Under the pieces are notes generated by a model. The model ran no database searches. It worked only from the letters and a program-made list of their open reading frames with translations, and was not told where the DNA came from. A program made the translations under genes and the position numbers. Below, in pieces: positions 1-6,651 of a DNA stretch of 9,623 nucleotides; position 1 is the first letter of the stretch; each line of letters opens with the position of its first letter. The DNA is from Balneolales bacterium (GTDB lineage: Bacteria > Bacteroidota > Rhodothermia > Balneolales > Natronogracilivirgulaceae), in NCBI GenBank assembly GCA_007127665.1, contig SKYY01000219.1, positions 1 through 9,623 of the forward strand, read 5' to 3'.

Positions 1-14
1 ATATTATTGCTCTT

Positions 15-3000
15 TCAGTTTCCCTCAGGCAAATATACCCTGAATAGTGTTCCCTTGTCCACTTCACTCTCCACCTCAATCCTGCCCCCCATGGCCTCCA
101 CCTGGTTCCTGGTTATAAACAGACCAAGTCCCACCGATTGTGTCTCCTCGTGCAGCTTCTTGTACATTTTGAACAGCTTGCGGCCATGGCGCTTCATGTC
201 GATCCCCACGCCGTTGTCTTCAACACGGACTACGGTGAACCCTTCGGTTCGCTCCGCTTCAATCCGCACCCATGACGGCCTGTCCGGCGAGCAGTATTTG
301 ATCGCATTGGAAAGAAGACTGTGCATGATGCTGTCCAGGTACGACGGAATGGCATGCACAATGGTTTTCGGCGGCACCGTAGCGACTATTTCCACTTCCG
401 ATTCTTCGGCCGTCGGTGCCAGTGCGGTAACGGCCTTTTCCAGGATGGCATGCAGATCGACCCTCTCAAGATCCTGCCTTTCTTTTGCCCGGATATCCAG
501 GACCTCGTTCAGGTGGCCAATGGTCTCTTCCAGATTGTCAGATGACGATTTCAGCATCTGGACAAAGTGGTTCCGGTACGTTTCGGGCTCTTCCATCTCA
601 AGCACCATCAGAATACCCAGCATATTGGCTGTGTGAATCCTCAGGTTGTGCGAAACAATATGGGTGAAATCGCGCAGACTTTCATTCTGCTTCTCCCGGG
701 CAGCAAGCAGCGAGGAGATCTTTTCCAGATTGTTCTGATAGTCCGTGACATCCCTGACTGAGACAATGACCCGGTCTTCTCCAAAAGCAACCGTGCTTGC
801 GCTGAAGTATTTTGTTTGACCGTTGATCTCCAGCGGATATTCAAATTGCGACACTTTTTTATGATCGAAACATGCACGAATGGCATCCATCTGCTTTTCA
901 GCATGCGCGGGAGGGAACAACCCGGTTATTGACCTGCCCAGAAACTGCCCGGGAGCCATCTGAAGGTCACTGTAATCACTCGTCTTCACATCCTGGAAAA
1001 CACCGTTTCTGTCCATGACAAAGATAATGTCCGGGATGGCCTGAAGCAGGGAGCGGTGATAGAGTTCGCTTTCCCGGACCTGCTCTTCGGACTCCCGGAG
1101 TTCGCGTCTGGTGTTCTTGAGTTCTGTGAGGTCAATATCGATACAGTACATCTCCGGCTCACCAAGGGTGTTTTTCAACAGTACATGGTTGGAGTATACC
1201 GATACCAGATTGCCGTCTTTGCGCTTCAGGTCCAGCTCTGCTGAAGGAATGGCGACGCCATTTGTGATCCAGTTTTCAACTCCGGCGATCACCTCTTCTC
1301 GCATGGCTTCGGGTATGATCAGATCCGTAAGCTTCTGTCCAATGGCTTCCTCCCGGGTATAGCCGTACAATTTTTCGGATGCCTTGTTCCAGTAAATCAC
1401 CTTCTGGTTGCGGTCATACCCCTGAACTGAAATATCAGGAAGACTTTCGAAAATCTCTCGGAAACGTTGTTCGCTTTCGATCAGCCGCTCATCGGAACGC
1501 TTGCGATCGGTGATGTCCTCCTTTACCGCAAGATAGTTTGTGATGGCTCCGTTATTGTCGTGCACGGGCGATATAATGGCCCGCTCCCAAAACAGATCCC
1601 CGTTTTTCTTTCTGTTGTGAAGCTCTCCTGTCCAGGCGTTACCGGAGGAGATGGTTTTCCACAAATCCCGGTAAAGTTCCTGTGATTGCGAACCCGACTT
1701 GAGTACCCTCGGATTCAGCCCGATCGCCTCATCCGCCTGATAGCCGGTCACTTGCGTGAACATCGGGTTTACGTATTCAATGACGCCTTCCGTATCGGTG
1801 ATAACCACGGACACCGGGCTCTGCTCCACAGCCACCGAGAGCTTCTGCCGTTCCTGTTCCGCGTTTGTTTGTTCTTCAATACTCCGTTCCAGTTCTTTTG
1901 CATACGTATCAAGCTGGTGGAGATGTTGTCTGTTTTCGATGACAATTGCCACATGATGCGCAAACCCCTCCAGAAGCCGAATTTCTTCCTCCTCCAGATG
2001 GCAAGGAGTATCCACAGACACCAGAATCATTACGGCAATGGTCTCTCCCTTGAGGCGAATGGGCAGATGCAGGACAGGCCTCATCCCCAGGCTATCGGCG
2101 ACTTTCTTTTCAGAAGCGTTGAGTTCCGCTTCTTTTGTATCCGCAATAACGTGTAAGGTCCCGGTCTTTATGACATTCGCGATCAAAGGAAACTTTTCAA
2201 TTTCCAAAACGCCGTGGTCAGGGTGGGGATCTTCCGCATCTGCCGGTATACTTGCAATACGTCGCAAGGTATTTTCGTCATTCTTCAGGTACAGTGCGCC
2301 TCTTGTAAAAGTGGTGCCGGTGACAGCAAGGGCTTTTTGGAGAATGATATCATAAAGATCGTTGTGTCCGGAAACAGAAAGCATGTTCTGGATAACCTCC
2401 AGAAACGCTTCAAGGCGGAAATTGCTTACAATCAGTTTCTCCTCGGATTCTTTTCGGGTGGATATATCCATCACGATACCGTCCCAGAGCGTACTTCCAT
2501 CTTTTTTCCTGCACGGTTTGGAAGAGCATAACAGCCATTTCGTATCCTGATTCGGCATTTCGACCCTGAATTCACAGTGGAACAGTGTTAAATTCACGGC
2601 CGACTTCAACACTTCGCTGCGGACGCGGTTAATGTCATCCGGATGGATCAGGTCAAAGATAACCTGGACATTGTTGTTGATCTCCTCGTGTGTGAGACCA
2701 GCTAAATTGACTATAGAAGCCCCGACATAGGGAACATCCATGCTCCCGTCCGGGTGCAACTGAAACTGATACGCGATAAAAGGAAGCTCCCCGGAAACAA
2801 ATCTCAGCAATTTCCGGTATTTCTGAAGTATGGTTTCCGCTTCCCGCTCCCTGGTTATATCTTTTCCAATCCCCACCAGTGCGTTCGGTTTTCCATGCTG
2901 GTCAAACTGTGGAGACAATGTTATCCTGTAATGAAATCTGGAACCATTCGCTTCGAGAGACCAGTTGTATTCCACCTGCTCCCCCTGCAGACCCCTTTCA

Positions 3001-3278
3001 TTGGCCTGCACATGCGACCGGGCCTTCTCTTTGCCAAAAAGCTCCTCCGCAGTTTTATCCAAAAACACTTCCGGTTTCAGCCCCAGTTTATTCAGCCATC
3101 TGCCATATACTTCTTTGTGACGCTGCTCTGAATCGAGCACATAGAACAAATCCTGGGTATCTAACAGCATCTGAGTCAGATCGGAAGTACGCTCTGTCGG
3201 CAGATGGTTTTCAAGAACCCTCAGGAAAGGACGCTTTCTGTCGATACCATTCCCAATAATCTGTTTTTGTTTCTCCAT
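15..3278 (-). CDS. Multi-PAS/GAF sensor histidine kinase, cytoplasmic (downstream paralogue, 'HK1')
   Basis: A 1087-residue sensor kinase expected to autophosphorylate on His and pass the phosphate to a response regulator not present here. Domains in order (approximate residues): PAS1 35-145; PAS2 155-275, with an IHPDD motif at 211-215; GAF 285-450; a charged, probably coiled-coil linker 455-478; PAS3 480-592; PAS4 602-720; PAS5 735-848; helical linker 849-868; HisKA 869-935 with the presumed phosphoacceptor His877 in SHNLR; HATPase 975-1086 with N-box Asn991 (LLSNAIKY), G1-box Asp1021-x-Gly1023-x-Gly1025 and G2-box GLGLF at 1050-1054. No signal peptide, membrane helix, receiver or output domain is seen, so it should be soluble and cytosolic. 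The ATG at 3276-3278 is the first in the frame and has no clear Shine-Dalgarno sequence; the stop is TGA at 15-17. The catalytic end is nearly identical to that of the neighbouring kinase gene at 3421-6429. PAS4 and PAS5 have no counterpart there. The signal sensed is unknown. Confidence 0.95.
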   Translation of the reverse strand: MEKQKQIIGNGIDRKRPFLRVLENHLPTERTSDLTQMLLDTQDLFYVLDSEQRHKEVYGRWLNKLGLKPEVFLDKTAEELFGKEKARSHVQANERGLQGEQVEYNWSLEANGSRFHYRITLSPQFDQHGKPNALVGIGKDITREREAETILQKYRKLLRFVSGELPFIAYQFQLHPDGSMDVPYVGASIVNLAGLTHEEINNNVQVIFDLIHPDDINRVRSEVLKSAVNLTLFHCEFRVEMPNQDTKWLLCSSKPCRKKDGSTLWDGIVMDISTRKESEEKLIVSNFRLEAFLEVIQNMLSVSGHNDLYDIILQKALAVTGTTFTRGALYLKNDENTLRRIASIPADAEDPHPDHGVLEIEKFPLIANVIKTGTLHVIADTKEAELNASEKKVADSLGMRPVLHLPIRLKGETIAVMILVSVDTPCHLEEEEIRLLEGFAHHVAIVIENRQHLHQLDTYAKELERSIEEQTNAEQERQKLSVAVEQSPVSVVITDTEGVIEYVNPMFTQVTGYQADEAIGLNPRVLKSGSQSQELYRDLWKTISSGNAWTGELHNRKKNGDLFWERAIISPVHDNNGAITNYLAVKEDITDRKRSDERLIESEQRFREIFESLPDISVQGYDRNQKVIYWNKASEKLYGYTREEAIGQKLTDLIIPEAMREEVIAGVENWITNGVAIPSAELDLKRKDGNLVSVYSNHVLLKNTLGEPEMYCIDIDLTELKNTRRELRESEEQVRESELYHRSLLQAIPDIIFVMDRNGVFQDVKTSDYSDLQMAPGQFLGRSITGLFPPAHAEKQMDAIRACFDHKKVSQFEYPLEINGQTKYFSASTVAFGEDRVIVSVRDVTDYQNNLEKISSLLAAREKQNESLRDFTHIVSHNLRIHTANMLGILMVLEMEEPETYRNHFVQMLKSSSDNLEETIGHLNEVLDIRAKERQDLERVDLHAILEKAVTALAPTAEESEVEIVATVPPKTIVHAIPSYLDSIMHSLLSNAIKYCSPDRPSWVRIEAERTEGFTVVRVEDNGVGIDMKRHGRKLFKMYKKLHEETQSVGLGLFITRNQVEAMGGRIEVESEVDKGTLFRVYLPEGN
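20..682 (-). repeat. Kinase-module duplication, copy in the 15-3278 gene
   Basis: This 663-base block encodes residues 867-1086 (HisKA plus HATPase) and aligns without gaps to 3426-4088 at a constant offset of 3406. Base-by-base comparison by hand gives about 19 mismatches (about 97% identity). Homology stops at the stop codon on one side and at the agacttt sequence on the other. Confidence 0.95.
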
Positions 3279-3420
3279 TGTGAACCGGTCAACATATTAT
3301 AGATGCGTCTTACAAACTCTTGTACGGCATGACTGTAATACTTTGCGAATTACGAAAGCGGACGGAACCCTTGCATAAATTCAGCAGGTAAAAGATGTTA
3401 TCGGAAATTTCTGAAGAAAC
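3279..3420. other. Intergenic gap between the two kinase genes
   Basis: 142 bases with no coding potential seen. No convincing stem followed by a T run was found after the upstream kinase stop, and no Bacteroidota-type promoter (TTG ... TAnnTTTG). A TATAAT (minus strand, 3296-3301) lies 17 bases before the downstream ATG but has no matching -35 at the right spacing. Co-transcription and an independent promoter both remain possible. Confidence 0.5.
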
Positions 3421-6400
3421 TTAAGTTCCCTCTGGCACATATACCCTGAACAGTGTTCCCTTGTCCACTTCACTCTCCGCCTCAATCCTGCCCCCCATGG
3501 CCTCCACCTGGTTCCTGGTTATAAATAGACCAAGTCCCACTGATTCTGTCTCCTCGTGCAGCTTCTTGTACATTTTGAACAGCTTGCGTCCATGGCGCTT
3601 CATGTCGATCCCCACGCCGTTGTCTTCAACACGGACTACGGTGAACCCTTCGGTTCGCTCCGCTTCAATCCGCACCCATGACGGCCTGACCGGCGAGCAG
3701 TATTTGATCGCATTGGAAAGAAGACTGTGCATGATGCTGTCCAGGTACGACGGAACGGCATGCACAATGGTTTTCGGCGGCACCTTAGCGACTATTTCCA
3801 CTTCCGATTCTTCGGCCGTCGGGGCCAGGGCGGCAACGGCCTTTTCCAGGATGGCATGCAGATCGACCCTCTCAAGATCCTGCCTTTCTTTTGCCCGGAT
3901 ATCCAGGACCTCGTTCAGGTGGCCCACGGTCTCTTCCAGTTTGTCAGATGACGATTTCAGCATCTGGACAAAGTGGTTCCGGTACGTTTCTGGCTCTTCC
4001 ATCTCAAGCACCATCAGAATACCCAGCATATTGGCTGTGTGAATCCTCAGGTTGTGCGAAACAATGTGGGTGAAATCGCGCAGACTTTTAAAAATATGCC
4101 TGTACTTCTTTTCGCTTTCAATCAACCGTTCCTCGAAAAGCTTGCGGCCGGTGATGTCTTCCTTCACCGCAAGATAGTTTGTGATCATACCCTTCTTGTC
4201 AAACACTGGCGAGATGCTGGCCAACTCCCAAAACAGCTCCCCGTTTTTCTTCCGGTTGTGCAGCTCCCCGGTCCAGGAATTTCCGGTACGGATCGTCTCC
4301 CACAAATCGCGGTAAAACGCATCCGGTTGCGTGCCGGATTTAAGTACGCGGGGGTTCCGGCCTGTGACCTCCTCCGGATGATAACCCGTGACTTGCGTAA
4401 ATGTGGGGTTTACATATTCAATATCTCCTTTCAGATCCGTGATAACCACGGAAACCGGACTCTGTTCCACTGCCGCCGAGAGTTTCTCCAGTTCCAGTTC
4501 CGCAAGCTTGCGATCGGTAATCACATCACCGTATATGATGATCCCACCGATTTCCCCGTCCGCCTCATACCACGGCCGGCACTCCCAGGAGGTCCACTGT
4601 ACCGAGCCATCGGCTCGCTGGAACGGGTCTTCCTCTCTTCCGATAATTTCTCCATTAAGTGCTCTCTGATGCACATCCCTCCATTTTTGAGGGATATCAG
4701 GAAATACCTCGTAATGGTGTTTCCCGATGATCTCTTCCTGCTTCACATTGTAATCATCCAGATAGCGCTGGCTGACATAGATATAGTGGAGGTCTTTATC
4801 GTGGACGGCAACCGAGCTTCTGTTGTATTTTATCACATAACTCATCAGGTCGTGGGAGTGCTGCAGTTTCTCCTTGCTTTGCAGCAGCTCTTCCTCAATG
4901 CGCTTGCGCTCTGCAATACTCCGCTCCAGATATGTTGCATGAGCATTCAGATGCTCAAGGTTCCGCTTATTCTGGATAGCATTCGCAGCCTGGTCTGCAA
5001 ATCCCTGCAAAAGCTGAATTTCCTCATCCGCGAAATCATATGTCTTCGTGGTCGAACTCAGTATCAGTACCCCAAAAGTGTTCTCCTTCAGGCGGATGGG
5101 CACATAAAGGACCGACTTCAGATTCCTTTGCAGGACGATCTCCTTTTCGGCGTCTGTCAATTCTGCTTTGGAAGTATCAGCCAAAATAACATGGGTGCCC
5201 GACTTCAGTGCCAGGGAAGCATGCGGATGTTCCTCCGGGTCGGCAATGCGCAACGCCTCGGGAAAATCGGGAGGAAGCGGCGGATTAGTGGCACTCAGAA
5301 CCAACGTTTCCCCGGCATTTCCCAGGTAAATGGCACCATTATCCAATCCGGTCACCGCAACCGCATTGTCTATGATCGTCTGCATGAGATCTTCCTGCTC
5401 AACGGCAAAGGTCATTTCCCGGCTTATTTCAAGGAAAGTAGCAAGACGACGATTGCTTTCAATCAGTTTGCACTCTGAGTTCTTGCGCGCCGAGATATCC
5501 ATCATCATGCCATTCCAAAGTGTGCTGCCATCGGTTTGCCTTTTCGGCCGCGAAATGGTAAGCACCCATTTCTGATCGGTATCCGGCGCAATAATCCTGA
5601 ATTCACTATTGAAAATTTCGAGCTTTTCAGCCGATTCCCGGATCTCTTTATTCACACGATCAACATCGTCAGGATGAATCCGTTCAAATATCTTCTCCGG
5701 ATTGGCTTTGAGTACACGCTCAGGTACTCCAAACATACTGTAGATTACGGAGCTTGTGTATGGAATGGATAATCTGCCGTCCGGGTAAAGCTGAAACTGA
5801 TACAGCACGGCAGGTATCTCCCTGTTGATAAAACTGAGAAGCTCCAGGTTTTCCTTCTCCTGCTTCAGCAATTCCTTGGGCCGGCCGGTGTCCTGAGAGT
5901 CCGGCATATCATGTGCGGAGGGCGTCGGTGCTTCCTGATCTCCAGAGGGCGTTGCTGCTTCCTGATCTCCGGAGGGCGTCGGCGCTTCCTGATCTCCGGA
6001 TGAGTGGTCTGCGTTCCGGGTTTGCCTGCAGTTGCGGTGCGCCATCAGCAGCCAGGACCCCCCGGTTTCATCATCATGAATCACCTGTCCGCGGCACATC
6101 ATCTGCAGCTCATTGCCCGATGCCCCTTTATAACGCACGGATTGCTCAAATATCTGACCGTTTGATGGACCGTTTGATGGACTCCCGACTGTCTCCTTAA
6201 TGGCGCTGAGATCATCCGGGTGGATGCGTTCCATCCATTTTTCCCCATTTTTATTTCTCAACTCCCCGTTCAACCCGACCGTTTTCTCAAAAGCAGGGCT
6301 CACCCAAACGGATTCCGGCCTGTTGAGGTCCCAGAACCAGAAGCCGTCAGGTGCGGATTCGTGGATAAGTTCAAAGACCTCAATGCGTTTCCCCAGGATA

Positions 6401-6429
6401 CGGTGCAAATCATTTTTAAGATAATTCAT
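3421..6429 (-). CDS. Multi-PAS/GAF sensor histidine kinase, cytoplasmic (upstream paralogue, 'HK2')
   Basis: A 1002-residue paralogue of the kinase encoded at 15-3278. Domains (approximate residues): PAS1 17-133, unlike PAS1 of the other kinase, with IHPDD at 69-73; a low-complexity linker 140-182 holding three copies of a nine-residue unit (consensus SGDQEAPTP); short coiled coil 184-200; PAS2 203-316; GAF 325-490; an extra PAS 525-640 absent from the other kinase; PAS3 650-762; a stub of a following PAS linker 767-783 (ending FKSL) that runs straight into HisKA 784-850 with presumed phosphoacceptor His792; HATPase 890-1001 with N-box Asn906, G1 Asp936 and G2 GLGLF at 965-969. No membrane helix, receiver or output domain is visible. 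The start is ATG at 6427-6429 without a clear Shine-Dalgarno; the stop is TAA at 3421-3423. The abrupt stub-to-kinase joint suggests module recombination. Whether it shares a transcript with the 15-3278 gene, 142 bases downstream, is not clear. Its ligand and partner regulator are unknown. Confidence 0.95.
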   Translation of the reverse strand: MNYLKNDLHRILGKRIEVFELIHESAPDGFWFWDLNRPESVWVSPAFEKTVGLNGELRNKNGEKWMERIHPDDLSAIKETVGSPSNGPSNGQIFEQSVRYKGASGNELQMMCRGQVIHDDETGGSWLLMAHRNCRQTRNADHSSGDQEAPTPSGDQEAATPSGDQEAPTPSAHDMPDSQDTGRPKELLKQEKENLELLSFINREIPAVLYQFQLYPDGRLSIPYTSSVIYSMFGVPERVLKANPEKIFERIHPDDVDRVNKEIRESAEKLEIFNSEFRIIAPDTDQKWVLTISRPKRQTDGSTLWNGMMMDISARKNSECKLIESNRRLATFLEISREMTFAVEQEDLMQTIIDNAVAVTGLDNGAIYLGNAGETLVLSATNPPLPPDFPEALRIADPEEHPHASLALKSGTHVILADTSKAELTDAEKEIVLQRNLKSVLYVPIRLKENTFGVLILSSTTKTYDFADEEIQLLQGFADQAANAIQNKRNLEHLNAHATYLERSIAERKRIEEELLQSKEKLQHSHDLMSYVIKYNRSSVAVHDKDLHYIYVSQRYLDDYNVKQEEIIGKHHYEVFPDIPQKWRDVHQRALNGEIIGREEDPFQRADGSVQWTSWECRPWYEADGEIGGIIIYGDVITDRKLAELELEKLSAAVEQSPVSVVITDLKGDIEYVNPTFTQVTGYHPEEVTGRNPRVLKSGTQPDAFYRDLWETIRTGNSWTGELHNRKKNGELFWELASISPVFDKKGMITNYLAVKEDITGRKLFEERLIESEKKYRHIFKSLRDFTHIVSHNLRIHTANMLGILMVLEMEEPETYRNHFVQMLKSSSDKLEETVGHLNEVLDIRAKERQDLERVDLHAILEKAVAALAPTAEESEVEIVAKVPPKTIVHAVPSYLDSIMHSLLSNAIKYCSPVRPSWVRIEAERTEGFTVVRVEDNGVGIDMKRHGRKLFKMYKKLHEETESVGLGLFITRNQVEAMGGRIEAESEVDKGTLFRVYVPEGT
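3426..4088 (-). repeat. Kinase-module duplication, copy in the 3421-6429 gene
   Basis: Second copy of the 663-base block, encoding residues 782-1001 of the upstream kinase. Ten amino-acid differences separate the two copies, only two of them in the HisKA helices (Asn915/Lys830 and Ile920/Val835). Beyond 4088 identity falls at once to about 70%, and the region matched in the other gene moves by 765 bases. Confidence 0.95.
5917..5997 (-). repeat. Three-copy 27-base in-frame tandem repeat
   Basis: Units lie at 5917-5943, 5944-5970 and 5971-5997 and differ at only a few bases. Each encodes nine residues of the pattern GDQEA(P/A)TPS, making a Pro/Ser/acidic, probably disordered linker (about residues 144-171) between PAS1 and PAS2 of the kinase gene at 3421-6429. 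Because the unit is a multiple of three, copy-number change would keep the frame. Confidence 0.93.
6156..6179 (-). repeat. Two-copy 12-base tandem repeat
   Basis: The unit gaccgtttgatg occurs at 6156-6167 and 6168-6179, followed by a further gac. In the kinase it encodes the duplicated PSNG PSNG near residues 84-91, inside PAS1 just after the IHPDD helix. It is in frame and looks like a small slippage duplication in a loop. Confidence 0.85.
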
Positions 6430-6477
6430 GGCACTAACGACTTTTGAGGTCAGTTGTACATCCCCCGGCGCGTCAAT

Positions 6478-6511
6478 TCAGGAAACCAGATGGCCGTCTT
6501 TCGCTTCCTGA
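6478..6511. other. Hairpin in the putative leader of the 3421-6429 kinase gene
   Basis: Arms tcaggaa (6478-6484) and ttcctga (6505-6511) enclose a 20-base loop that itself contains the near-palindrome agatggccgtct. On the plus strand it is followed by ctctatttttt, like an intrinsic terminator, but no plus-strand gene ends here. On the minus strand it would fold in the mRNA leader about 50-80 bases before the ATG. Its function is unknown. Confidence 0.4.
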
Positions 6512-6532
6512 CTCTATTTTTTATTGGGATCT

Positions 6533-6560
6533 GTTATATGGGGTACTCAAGGGGATACAA
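6533..6560 (-). promoter_or_regulatory. Weak sigma70-like promoter candidate for the 3421-6429 kinase gene
   Basis: On the minus strand, TTGTAT (6555-6560) and TATAAC (6533-6538) are spaced by 16 bases, about 105 bases upstream of the ATG. The -10 matches 5 of 6 consensus positions but the -35 only 3 of 6. Bacteroidota-type sigma factors usually prefer TAnnTTTG instead, so this is a tentative call. Confidence 0.22.
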
Positions 6561-6651
6561 CTGTATTCACACAATAAACGGCAGCTTTTAAATAATAGCA
6601 AACAGAACTTGTAATAATTTACAGTGGAACCATTTAAAGCGGCTGCAGCCA

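Larger units (their letters stand above)
6451..6563. repeat. Interrupted 13-base inverted repeat upstream of the 3421-6429 kinase gene
   Basis: Left arm cagttgtacatcccc (6451-6465) and right arm ggggatacaactg (6551-6563) are reverse complements except for a two-base insertion (ca) in the left arm. The arms are 85 bases apart, and the right arm covers the candidate -35. They could be two binding sites of one regulator or the remains of a small element; chance is less likely for 13 paired bases in 222, but not excluded. Confidence 0.55.

Noticed and set aside
7..636. A 209-codon plus-strand frame, with a similar 193-codon frame at 3461-4042, looking like a conserved antisense gene pair
   Set aside because: Their similarity follows trivially from the 97%-identical kinase-module duplication on the other strand. 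The Ser/Thr-rich translation resembles no known protein.
1503..1835. PAS3 as a blue-light LOV domain (the NPRVLKSG segment recalls the LOV GxNCRFLQ motif)
   Set aside because: The photo-adduct Cys of LOV domains is replaced by Pro in both paralogues.
3296..3301. Consensus TATAAT on the minus strand before the downstream kinase
   Set aside because: No acceptable -35 lies 16-18 bases upstream, and one A/T-rich hexamer in a non-coding gap is expected by chance.
3973..5478. A 501-codon open frame on the plus strand opposite the upstream kinase gene
   Set aside because: It lies wholly antisense to well-conserved PAS/GAF/kinase coding sequence, its translation shows no recognisable domain, and such frames arise when the sense gene avoids TTA, CTA and TCA codons in one register.
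3279..6429. The kinase duplication as an insertion-sequence or transposon-borne copy
   Set aside because: No transposase, terminal inverted repeats or target-site duplication border the repeated block. Its ends coincide with the stop codon and an internal microhomology.
6641..6650. Palindrome ggctgcagcc just after the lipoprotein stop, as a possible terminator
   Set aside because: It is only 10 bases with no room for a loop beyond a 3-pair stem, and no T run follows on the minus strand.
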